Positions 6,001-9,674 of a stretch of DNA of 10,245 bases are shown here, piece by piece. Made by a program: the position numbers and the translations under genes. The DNA is taken from contig DDSV01000005.1 of the NCBI GenBank assembly GCA_002344215.1, positions 81,478 to 91,722 of the forward strand, written 5' to 3'. Every line of letters starts with the position of its first letter. Position 1 is the stretch's first letter. The notes under the pieces are model-generated. The model ran no database searches and had not been told where the DNA came from. It was given only the letters and a program-made list of their open reading frames with translations. Source of the stretch: Akkermansiaceae bacterium UBA2381 (GTDB lineage: Bacteria; Verrucomicrobiota; Verrucomicrobiia; Verrucomicrobiales; DEV007).

Positions 6001-8977
6001 TGACCGCAAGAGTGGCCCCTTTACCGACGAGGCTGAGATTAACCCCGCTGGCGAGCGTATTCGGAGCTGTCGCCGCGAGGGTGAGCGTCCCGTTCATCAC
6101 AACGACGGAGCCATTGGAAGTGCTGTTACCGGTGAGGGTCTGGTTTCCGGCACCGACCTTGGTCAGGCCTCCTCCACCGGAGATGATCCCCCCATAGGAA
6201 GTAATGGAGTTGTCGAGCCCGAAGCTCAAACGACCGGCACCAAGGGAAATGTTGCCGCCTGTCGTCCCTCCGCCGGCGAGGGAACCCACCGTTTCATTAT
6301 TCCCATTGAGATCAAGAATGGCGGTGGCGACGTCTGCAAACACCAGGGCCGAACGGTCCGGAAGAACCTGAACCGGATTGGCAGCTCCGATCTGAAGCGT
6401 GCCATTGTTGATGGTGGTGACACCCGTGTAGTAGTTACCTCCGGTGAGGATCAGCGTATTGGTACCCGCCTTGGTAAACGAACCGCCATTAACACCGGTG
6501 CCGTTCTCCTGGATGACACCGGCGAAAGTCACGGGAGCACCGCCGTTGTCGGTAGAGGTGACATTAGTGGCCGTTGCACCCCGGGCAAGGAGAAGACGGG
6601 AGTTTGTCACGCCGGTAAGAGAGCCGAAGGACTGGTTGAATCCGTTGTTGACCTGGAAAGTGGAGGTGGTTCCGGCGAGGTTCACGGCTGCGGTCGCGCC
6701 GGTCGCGTTGGCCGCATTCGCCAGGAACGTACCGGCATTGTTTACGGTCACCCCGGTGGTGGAGGAGGACTTGTTGAATTGGAGGATACCGTTGTTGACC
6801 GTGGTGGTACCGGTGTAAGAGAGAGCTCCGCCGGCGGAGAAGATTTGTCTGTAGGTGCCATCCTTGATCAGATTTCCCAAGCCGGAAATAATCCCCTGAT
6901 AAGTATTGTTCGCATCAGGAGCGAAGAGAAGGGTTTCGGCACCTCCTGAGTTAGTCAGCGCGGAACCGGTGAGGGTGAGGGTATTCGATCCTAGAATGAC
7001 CTCTGCCGTGCTGTTGTCCCCACGAAGATTGCCCACGGAGGAGTTGAAGCCATTCAGGTCGAGTTTGGCAGAAGCGGCGGTAAGCACCATCCGGCTATTA
7101 CCCGAGATACCGGTGGCGGAACCCGCCCGCAGGGTGGTGGAGGTGGAGACAGTGGTGATGCCGGAGTAGTCATTGACGCCCGAGAGGGTCGCCGTGCCGC
7201 GGTTGATGGTAAAGGCCCCCGTGCCGGTGATGTTGTTGGCGATGGTCTGCTGAGCCAGACTTGCCGCCGTGGTCTTACTCAGAACGAGTGTACCGTGGTT
7301 GACGATGTCACCAGATCCCAGGCTGGCGTCGTTCGAGCTTGCGGCATTTGCACCAATAGCCAGCGTGCCTGCAGCAATCGTGGTTCCACCCGTGAAGGTG
7401 TTATTCGCATGAACTGTGGTCGTGCCCGCCCCTCCCGAGAAGAGATGCAGCGTGTCGGTACCTACACCCGTGTTGTTATCCTTGATTACATTAAAAATGT
7501 TCAGCGTGTTCTGGGAGTTCCAGATAGAAAGCGTGTCATTGACGCTATCATCAACACCGCCCGCTGTCAGCGAACCAACCCCGACAGTTGCTCCGCCGAT
7601 GGTGGTGGCCCCATTCTGGTTGCGGATAATACCCCCGCCATTGAATCCATCATTGATCGTGAGGGTGTTTCCCGTGCCGATGTCCACGCTGACAGCGCTA
7701 GTAGCAGTCGCATGGGCGATCTTGAGTGAATTGATGGTGCGGCTCGCCGTGCTGACGGCGGCACCCGAGGCGGTCATCAGGATGTTCTGCGTGGCCGTTG
7801 TCCAAGTGTCCGGCGCGTTGTTTGTCGTGTAGTCCGCACCGCTCGCCGCGATCACCGCACCGTCGGCAGCACCGGTTGCATTTTTTACCCAGTTGGTATC
7901 CGTGGTTCCGTTGATGGCGACCATGCGGGTTCCCAGAATAAGGTTAACATTGAGGTTATCAGTCGTGAGGTGGCTGCTACCTGCGACCGTCCCGATGTTT
8001 CCAACGTTCAGACCCGCTCCGGTGCCAAGGGTGATGGTGTTCGCTTGAAGAATGCCGGTCCCCGCGCTGCGGGTGATGGCACTCAACCCGCGGCCAAGGG
8101 TGACGCCCGCGACCGTTTCTGTCCCGCCACCAGTCCCCTGAAGATTCACGGTGGAATGGTTGATCGTGAGAGTCTGTGCATCCGCGAGTTTGTTTTGACT
8201 TGCCGCCGACTGGTCCAGGTTCAGTTGGGCACTGGCGCGAAGGTGACTTGAGCTGCCAACTTGCACCGCTCCCGTCCAAGCGGTGTTCGTTCCTGAAAGG
8301 TTTACGACCGTGGCTCCCCCGCTTTGTGCTCCGTCAATAATCAGGTTGCCACCACCCGAGATCGCTCCCGTCCCGCTACCACCGAGCGTAACCGCCGCTG
8401 CTGCGCCCTGAATGGTAACATTTCCGGTCAGTGTAAGCGGGGCGTCCGCAAGGCTGAGCGTGCGGCCCGTTCGCATAGTCCAAATCTGATTCACGGTTGC
8501 GGCTACGGTCATGTTGGCACTACCACCGGTATCCCGCTGAAAGGTTAGGTTTTGCGTTGCCAGAGACAAGTCGATTCCGGATGCCCCGATGTTTAGCGTT
8601 TGAGCGCCGCCGCTGGAAAGGTTCCTTATGGTGATGGCACCGACCGGATTCAAGAGGCTGCCATTGAAAAACTCACCGACGCGGATACCGCCCAGCGTGA
8701 TGGTTCCACCAGATGTCGTGGTTAGGCGGTTGGTAACGGCAGCAGTGATCAGATTCGTGTAAGAAAGAATATCTCCTGATGTTAGCGCGGAACCCTCGGC
8801 ATGGTTGGCGTTGGTGTTGAAGCCAACTGTCGTCGCCTGCTCAAGCAGTGTCGCATCCCCGTTGGCCTTGTAGAGCGTGTCTGCCTGCAAGGAGACCGGC
8901 GCACCACTCAAAGCGAGTAGTGGAATCAAGACTGCTGCGATCACCTGCTTGGCGAGTGCAAAGATTTGCTTTTTCAT
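1..8977 (-). CDS. Giant autotransporter-associated beta strand (PATR) repeat surface protein, 3' end outside window
   Basis: I read this frame codon by codon from the ATG at 8977-8975 to the last full codon at 4-2: 2992 codons, no stop, no frameshift. The product starts with a Sec signal peptide (residues 1-32) and continues as a Gly/Thr/Asn/Ala/Ser-rich passenger of short beta strands. About eleven units match the PATR pattern NTYTGxTTINxGTLxLG, first at residue 525 and last at 2961. Several are followed about 40 residues later by an LDLNGxNETVGSLxG-type segment. I found no cysteine codon, which is common in secreted beta-helical passengers. The start is secure: an in-frame TGA lies at 9047-9049 and no other start codon lies between. 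No Shine-Dalgarno sequence precedes it. The family forms beta-solenoid surface or extracellular proteins; adhesion or matrix roles are often proposed but rarely tested. The end of the protein is not visible, so a PEP-CTERM tail or an outer-membrane barrel are both possible. Class is confident; biological role is unknown. Confidence 0.93.
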   Translation of the reverse strand, partial: MKKQIFALAKQVIAAVLIPLLALSGAPVSLQADTLYKANGDATLLEQATTVGFNTNANHAEGSALTSGDILSYTNLITAAVTNRLTTTSGGTITLGGIRVGEFFNGSLLNPVGAITIRNLSSGGAQTLNIGASGIDLSLATQNLTFQRDTGGSANMTVAATVNQIWTMRTGRTLSLADAPLTLTGNVTIQGAAAAVTLGGSGTGAISGGGNLIIDGAQSGGATVVNLSGTNTAWTGAVQVGSSSHLRASAQLNLDQSAASQNKLADAQTLTINHSTVNLQGTGGGTETVAGVTLGRGLSAITRSAGTGILQANTITLGTGAGLNVGNIGTVAGSSHLTTDNLNVNLILGTRMVAINGTTDTNWVKNATGAADGAVIAASGADYTTNNAPDTWTTATQNILMTASGAAVSTASRTINSLKIAHATATSAVSVDIGTGNTLTINDGFNGGGIIRNQNGATTIGGATVGVGSLTAGGVDDSVNDTLSIWNSQNTLNIFNVIKDNNTGVGTDTLHLFSGGAGTTTVHANNTFTGGTTIAAGTLAIGANAASSNDASLGSGDIVNHGTLVLSKTTAASLAQQTIANNITGTGAFTINRGTATLSGVNDYSGITTVSTSTTLRAGSATGISGNSRMVLTAASAKLDLNGFNSSVGNLRGDNSTAEVILGSNTLTLTGSALTNSGGAETLLFAPDANNTYQGIISGLGNLIKDGTYRQIFSAGGALSYTGTTTVNNGILQFNKSSSTTGVTVNNAGTFLANAANATGATAAVNLAGTTSTFQVNNGFNQSFGSLTGVTNSRLLLARGATATNVTSTDNGGAPVTFAGVIQENGTGVNGGSFTKAGTNTLILTGGNYYTGVTTINNGTLQIGAANPVQVLPDRSALVFADVATAILDLNGNNETVGSLAGGGTTGGNISLGAGRLSFGLDNSITSYGGIISGGGGLTKVGAGNQTLTGNSTSNGSVVVMNGTLTLAATAPNTLASGVNLSLVGKGATLAVNASQTLGIFTSGKNSILSLGTGATLSSGTALSTVVSPAATAAVGATIATFGTPHGFSEGMLLTGTNVLPGTFVRRVISATSIELSQAPAVAISTALTGTVTNIIASQITGAGGYTKEGTGVVWLSPSSSYTESTYTGATTINAGTLLIGGEGSVNNILSRSSALVVNTGGTLEFFGPNVNLRSYQEVGSLAGTGGTINMRPGNVGTAALVVGRDGTSTSWAGIFVGDDANSGVMKTGSGTLTLTGVHTADSAFRVEQGGLTISGTGRLDDASIVILSNRTGAILNYSIGANTDSVRAITGGGRVVGFQPYTVGGSAFSSNFGGNFTNQTGGEVNIAATSVLNMANNENPRVFGGVLSGAGTFQKSGTGVLDLWGANTIDNILVSAGILRLGAFGQATGLGALSTSGLGSLSDTSVLTVNSGGTFDLNGANETVGRIGAGTGGVIALINGTLTTAAQTTLSTATTFTGNLNSVLNLGASAAATLSLTGNSTGFGGTINVNTNAALTLNRSGGALNSTGVPAARINLNGTGTQLTVTLADTIGSVAGTGNMVLTQGLTLREAASGTSSATAFTGVTSGAGALILSNFGGLTVTGNLAHTGGTTLSSGSSLNFNYGTGNNIIPTTGALTLNGGTIRVISSDTSANILESAASTTLNAGASSIEAIRGTTGYLGSGVDGINLGAITRAAGGTIDVDGNSAATSTANVNGILGGTNTAYATFNQRTWAVANGAAAITGLGTFNADTFVVNQHTDITAAGANAGGTAATIRFSGANASDITGATVLSMGGILVGRTVGANTSTISGALSGTGNELIIHQHNPLGDLILSNVGGTNTVITTAGGGRTLVTNNVAGTGATNIGYGYLQLGDSTVGGSAAGMVGSGLILNNGTLGVNRSNAQAFAAIISGTGNFEQLGSGTTTLGAANTFAGRVTVKAGTLEITNNGGLGTASTAATNRWGNLTSVNTGGILDINVTAGGTITELINLDGGTLSIRSAAASTLAGPVILSNSSTITLGAGAAVTHVLSGQVLAITNANLTINGVASGSTLAFTNANNVINGNLTIGANANVMIGNASAGTLGVTGSITNNGTLTFNSNDAMQFVYNAISGAGDIRASRSSVFLAGDLSGATGKLIITANDQAVQVFLGDHDFAGSAPGFSSIEVNGATANANADRGVRFSQANNILTLSSNIILAPLANTNANRLTYFIKNNVGTLDLTGKITGEYASGSIDDRSYIETNAGSHLRIVTNAASNNFLMGLTAGVADPAKAFGGQIAIQGDGSQGRISTNWSYFEITGDANQTISANITGGGNADQGGIFIYNSSGTLTLSPGTTATSAADGNTLFNNRNQINRGTVIFNGGAGGGAWRNDGFISVGSGATLQINAAETSNIGVMKNATLNLNANYTQNGNSAFFSAGQITGAGALTLNGNVTNRLNHANNTFGGGLTFTRNQTQFVDAGSLGSGTITIDSGGSTEAETQLLQYVGLTQTVETVSNNITITGTSGARQKGVASYGVGQLVIAGTVTNNTAANFFNLRGTSTGTDPLMAPFATWTTGMPTVSGQIIGIGGLLKEDAGAWALTNATNSFSGNIEHRNGRLISNSIGALGSATKTYNLGSGTGTPTLEFNSAFAGGTLASTFNFDLTGTTGTIRIVNLGSGALTIADATWAASGAGAKILAIGRFDDVTGYTNVIEGVIVNNSGTNTTALTKDGRSTWRLNGISTFTGAVTINNGILQLGNAAGTTLADAVDVNVNNAFGRGSSLELLFNDTIDHLAGNVGATVLLNANTLTIGAGNGAATFNGVISGSGGITKTGTGAIGLGGQSQTLPTLGQNTYTGVTRINGGRIDTATLNSGGVASGIGQSSSAAANLVLAGTVADSGIRFIGTRAQTTDRLFTLGPVGALSSPTAIWADGNFNMGINQATITFSNTGDIGFTGSGARTLTLRGSAVVNNVFNPRIVDNGAEVTSLQKLEQSIWVVTNNNTFTGAVTINGGTLAITNNGALGTSAGGVT
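23..97 (-). repeat. PATR unit 11 (residues 2961-2985)
   Basis: Begins NNNTFTGAVTINGGTLAITN and ends NGALG. It is one of the best-conserved copies. The repeat series is therefore still continuing at the window edge, so the protein is considerably longer than the visible part. Confidence 0.9.
491..538 (-). repeat. PATR unit 10 (residues 2814-2829)
   Basis: Reads NTYTGVTRINGGRIDT, with a consensus first half and a modified second strand. Confidence 0.82.
821..871 (-). repeat. PATR unit 9 (residues 2703-2719)
   Basis: Reads STFTGAVTINNGILQLG, near consensus. A diverged companion, LLFNDTIDHLAG, follows about 42 residues later near 750-710. Confidence 0.88.
1211..1279 (-). repeat. PATR unit 8, diverged (residues 2567-2589)
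   Basis: Reads NSFSGNIEHRNGRLISNSIG then ALG. It has the N-S-F-S-G start and IGALG end of a PATR unit, with an atypical middle (IEHRNGRL). Confidence 0.7.
1637..1714 (-). repeat. PATR unit 7, diverged (residues 2422-2447)
   Basis: Begins NNTFGGGLTFTRNQTQFVDA and ends GSLGSG. The NNTF-G start and the SLGSG end fit the family, while the central GTLxLG strand is replaced by NQTQFVDA. Confidence 0.7.
1715..3184 (-). other. Passenger region between PATR units 6 and 7 (residues 1932-2421)
   Basis: About 490 residues without a canonical PATR unit, including the Asn-ladder repeats. Part of it (about residues 2085-2240) has more charged and aromatic residues than the rest, for example VQVFLGDHDF, RLTYFIKNN, DDRSYIET and NWSYFEIT. 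It may be a separate folded element set into the solenoid. I recognise no named domain and no catalytic motif. Confidence 0.5.
2732..2929 (-). repeat. Short Asn-ladder rung repeats (residues 2017-2082)
   Basis: Within this stretch short strands repeat with an Asn-rich spacer: ITNANLTING, FTNANNVING, NLTIGANANVMIG, SITNNGTLTFNSND. The DNA repeats too: the 14-mer GTTCGCATTGGTGA (plus-strand reading) occurs at 2861-2874 and 2915-2928, 54 bases (18 codons) apart. Asn ladders of this kind are typical of parallel beta-helix turns. Confidence 0.6.
3185..3247 (-). repeat. PATR unit 6 (residues 1911-1931)
   Basis: Reads NTFAGRVTVKAGTLEITNNG followed by another Gly; the canonical unit returns after the degenerate central stretch. 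It is followed by the GLGTAS-type turn that commonly ends PATR units. Confidence 0.88.
3248..5551 (-). other. Central passenger region with only degenerate repeats (residues 1143-1910)
   Basis: Roughly 770 residues of the same composition but without a canonical NTYTG unit. Degenerate copies can be seen: STGFGGTINVNTNAALTLN, and HTGGTTLSSGSSLNF (near 4230). The companion module is better kept, e.g. FDLNGANETVGRIGAGTGG near 4733-4680 and LADTIGSVAGTG near 4400-4360. A short strand signature, LILSN or similar, recurs (for example near 4260 and 3540, and again near 3005 outside this region). I read it as continued beta-solenoid with eroded repeat sequence. Confidence 0.6.
5552..5602 (-). repeat. 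PATR unit 5 (residues 1126-1142)
   Basis: Reads TYTGATTINAGTLLIGG, an almost exact consensus unit. A companion containing EVGSLAGTGG follows about 40 residues later. This is the last canonical unit before a gap of some 770 residues. Confidence 0.9.
5732..5875 (-). other. Non-PATR beta insert in the giant protein (residues 1035-1082)
   Basis: The segment VGATIATFGTPHGFSEGMLL, then TGTNVLPGTFVRRVISATSI and ELSQAP, follows the order 'G-ATV-x-GLxxGMxVxGTxIPxGTxVxxIxxTxxxLSQAA'. That arrangement is a small beta-rich element I know from large bacterial surface and structural proteins. It contains charged and aromatic residues (His, Phe, Arg-Arg) that are scarce in the surrounding repeats. It sits between PATR units 4 and 5. 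The assignment rests on remembered motif order only. Confidence 0.5.
6386..6436 (-). repeat. PATR unit 4 (residues 848-864)
   Basis: Reads NYYTGVTTINNGTLQIG, close to the family consensus. The companion LDLNGNNETVGSLAGGG follows about 40 residues later (near 6315-6265) and is the clearest copy of that second module. Confidence 0.9.
6770..6820 (-). repeat. PATR unit 3 (residues 720-736)
   Basis: Reads SYTGTTTVNNGILQFNK, a good PATR match. A diverged companion, FQVNNGFNQSFGSLTG, follows near 6665-6615. Confidence 0.85.
7121..7174 (-). repeat. PATR unit 2 (residues 602-619)
   Basis: Reads NDYSGITTVSTSTTLRAG, a good match to the NTYTGxTTV...TLxxG pattern. A companion LDLNGFNSSVGNL segment follows about 37 residues later, near 7063-7025. 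Confidence 0.82.
7346..7405 (-). repeat. PATR unit 1 (residues 525-544)
   Basis: Reads NNTFTGGTTIAAGTLAIGAN, a nearly consensus autotransporter-associated beta strand repeat. It is the first canonical unit after the long N-terminal region. Confidence 0.88.
7409..8881 (-). other. N-terminal passenger region without canonical PATR units
   Basis: Residues 33-523 of the mature giant protein. The segment has beta-strand-rich, Gly/Thr/Asn-rich sequence but no NTYTG-type repeat. Recognisable pieces are an early GGIRVGEFFNG segment (about residues 99-109), a QTLNIGASGIDL stretch, a GGGNLIIDG strand, and a Trp-containing NTAWTGAVQVG segment that resembles a diverged PATR unit. Leading regions of this style precede the repeats in many verrucomicrobial PATR proteins. 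I recognise no enzymatic motif in it. Confidence 0.6.
8882..8977 (-). other. Sec signal peptide of the giant PATR protein
   Basis: Residues 1-32 have the three classical parts: a basic start (MKKQ, with a further Lys at 10), a hydrophobic core (VIAAVLIPLLALSG, about residues 12-25) and a polar end finishing in S-L-Q-A. This fits signal peptidase I cleavage after Ala32, leaving a mature protein beginning ADTLYKANGD minus its first Ala. There is no Cys for a lipobox. The leader is of normal length and lacks the extended N-region found on many large proteobacterial autotransporters. Confidence 0.88.
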
Positions 8978-8986
8978 CGAATTATC

Positions 8987-9030
8987 AAAGGGGGGATCAA
9001 GAAGGAGTAAAAAAGCAAAAAAGATTGAAG
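8987..9030 (-). promoter_or_regulatory. Pyrimidine-rich 5' leader without Shine-Dalgarno sequence
   Basis: In the sense of the giant gene, 38 of these 44 bases are C or T, including two runs of six T and one of six C. They lie just before the ATG at 8977. No GGAG/AGGA-type ribosome site is present in the 20 bases before the start. Some bacterial groups start translation from SD-less leaders, where ribosomal protein S1 binds U-rich RNA. Applying that here is inference. Confidence 0.5.
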
Positions 9031-9100
9031 CGTTTCGGGTGCTTTGTCAGGGTATCGGAAAGAGTTAAGAGAAACACTTGGGGCTAAATTCCATGCGTTT

Positions 9101-9133
9101 CTGCTACAACTCTTCAGGACAGAGTTGTAGCGG
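9101..9133. repeat. Strong inverted repeat (hairpin or operator) upstream of the giant gene
   Basis: Arms CTACAACTCT (9104-9113) and AGAGTTGTAG (9121-9130) are perfectly complementary around a 7-base loop. A G-C pair, a T-G wobble and a C-G pair extend the stem to 9101/9133. On the plus strand the stem is followed by GGTTTCTT; on the minus strand (the coding direction) by AGAAACG, so there is no good T-run for a terminator in the direction of the genes. It lies about 125 bases upstream of the giant gene's start, a position also compatible with an operator or a leader RNA element. Confidence 0.55.
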
Positions 9134-9580
9134 TTTCTTGACTAACTGCGTAGCTAAGCACGGATCAGGGAGTTACCACAATGATTTTCTTCGGAGTTTG
9201 TTCAGTTTTGCGAAGTCTTCCGACATGGCTTGCTTTCATGAAAATAAGGCTTTTACGGGCTTTGTTATCACATATCCATTGATATTTAGGGTTTCCATAA
9301 TTTCAGTGAGAATTAACTATGAGAAACCCGCTTCCTTTCGCAAAGCGGTGCGGAGGCGGTGCGGCGGGCGGAGGACGGTTTTTCACCTCAACGGGACGAA
9401 TGTCTATCCGTGGGCGCAACGGGCAGCTCACACAAAGCCACAAGGCGCCGGTTCTTCGGGTAGCCGTGATCAGCCTGATTGCGGGACAATCGATGGTTTA
9501 TGGACACGCAACTGGTCGCTCGGGCCGAACGACCCTACCTGGATCGGCGAAACCGTGCCGCCGATACGCCATTCCCTGCT
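9134..9580. other. Intergenic stretch with no supported gene
   Basis: I see no convincing gene on either strand. From 9134 to about 9330 the sequence is AT-rich; from there toward 9675 it is clearly GC-richer. At 9345-9364 the 9-mer GCGGTGCGG occurs twice (9345-9353 and 9356-9364) inside a G-rich block. Open plus-strand frames cross this stretch but run on into the opposite strand of the PEP-CTERM gene and translate to low-complexity, unrecognisable protein. Confidence 0.6.
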
Positions 9581-9602
9581 CCCGCGATGGCCCCATCGCG
9601 GG
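9581..9602. repeat. Perfect 10-bp GC-rich inverted repeat downstream of the PEP-CTERM gene
   Basis: CCCGCGATGG and CCATCGCGGG are exact reverse complements separated by two bases. The repeat lies 73-94 bases past the stop codon of the upstream gene. It could fold into a very stable hairpin in the transcript and limit read-through or protect the 3' end. A T-run is absent on both sides, so it is not a standard intrinsic terminator. Confidence 0.5.
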
Positions 9603-9612
9603 CAGCCAAATG

Positions 9613-9661
9613 AACGAAGCACGAAGAACGAAGAACCGGGAACGAAGCACGAAGCACCGCG
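9613..9661. repeat. Heptanucleotide tandem array, consensus (A/C)ACGAAG
   Basis: Seven consecutive 7-base units can be laid out on the plus strand: AACGAAG, CACGAAG, AACGAAG, AACCGGG, AACGAAG, CACGAAG, CACCGCG. Five of them fit the consensus. A 15-base exact copy, GAACGAAGCACGAAG, occurs at 9612-9626 and 9640-9654. Short CGAAGCACGAAG-type arrays are familiar to me from intergenic DNA of Verrucomicrobia and Planctomycetes, where they often give spurious Arg/Thr/Lys/Glu-rich translations. Function unknown. Confidence 0.75.
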
Positions 9662-9672
9662 CCTCCGGCGCG
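9658..9672 (-). terminator. Small GC hairpin directly after the PEP-CTERM stop codon (possible terminator)
   Basis: CGCGCC and GGCGCG pair perfectly over a three-base loop, starting two bases after the TGA at 9677-9675. There is no T-run after the stem in the direction of transcription, so termination would have to be of a non-classical type. It may instead be a chance product of local GC-richness. Confidence 0.3.
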
Positions 9673-9674
9673 CG

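Noticed and set aside
5840..6949. Plus-strand open frame of 369 codons, the longest one opposite the giant gene
   Set aside because: Overlaps PATR unit 4 and the conserved companion module on the minus strand; no ribosome site or domain of its own.
1..8977. CRISPR-like or tandem DNA repeats suggested by recurrent GTTGTTGGCATTGGTGAAGG-like strings
   Set aside because: These are codon-level echoes of the protein repeat (Thr-Phe-Thr-Asn and similar); spacing is irregular and the copies diverge, with no spacer-repeat structure.
8981..8986. GATAAT just before the giant gene's ATG as a -10 promoter box
   Set aside because: It lies only 3 bases before the start codon, so transcription would begin inside the coding sequence after the ATG.
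9002..9007. AAGGAG on the plus strand, resembling a Shine-Dalgarno sequence
   Set aside because: No plus-strand start codon follows at a suitable distance; it is the complement of the pyrimidine-rich leader.
9031..9049. Sigma-70-like or sigma-54-like promoter upstream of the giant gene
   Set aside because: The best pair, CTGACA with CAATCT 17 bases further, has a poor -10 box, and no GG-N10-GC sigma-54 pattern was found in the spacer. I do not call a promoter.
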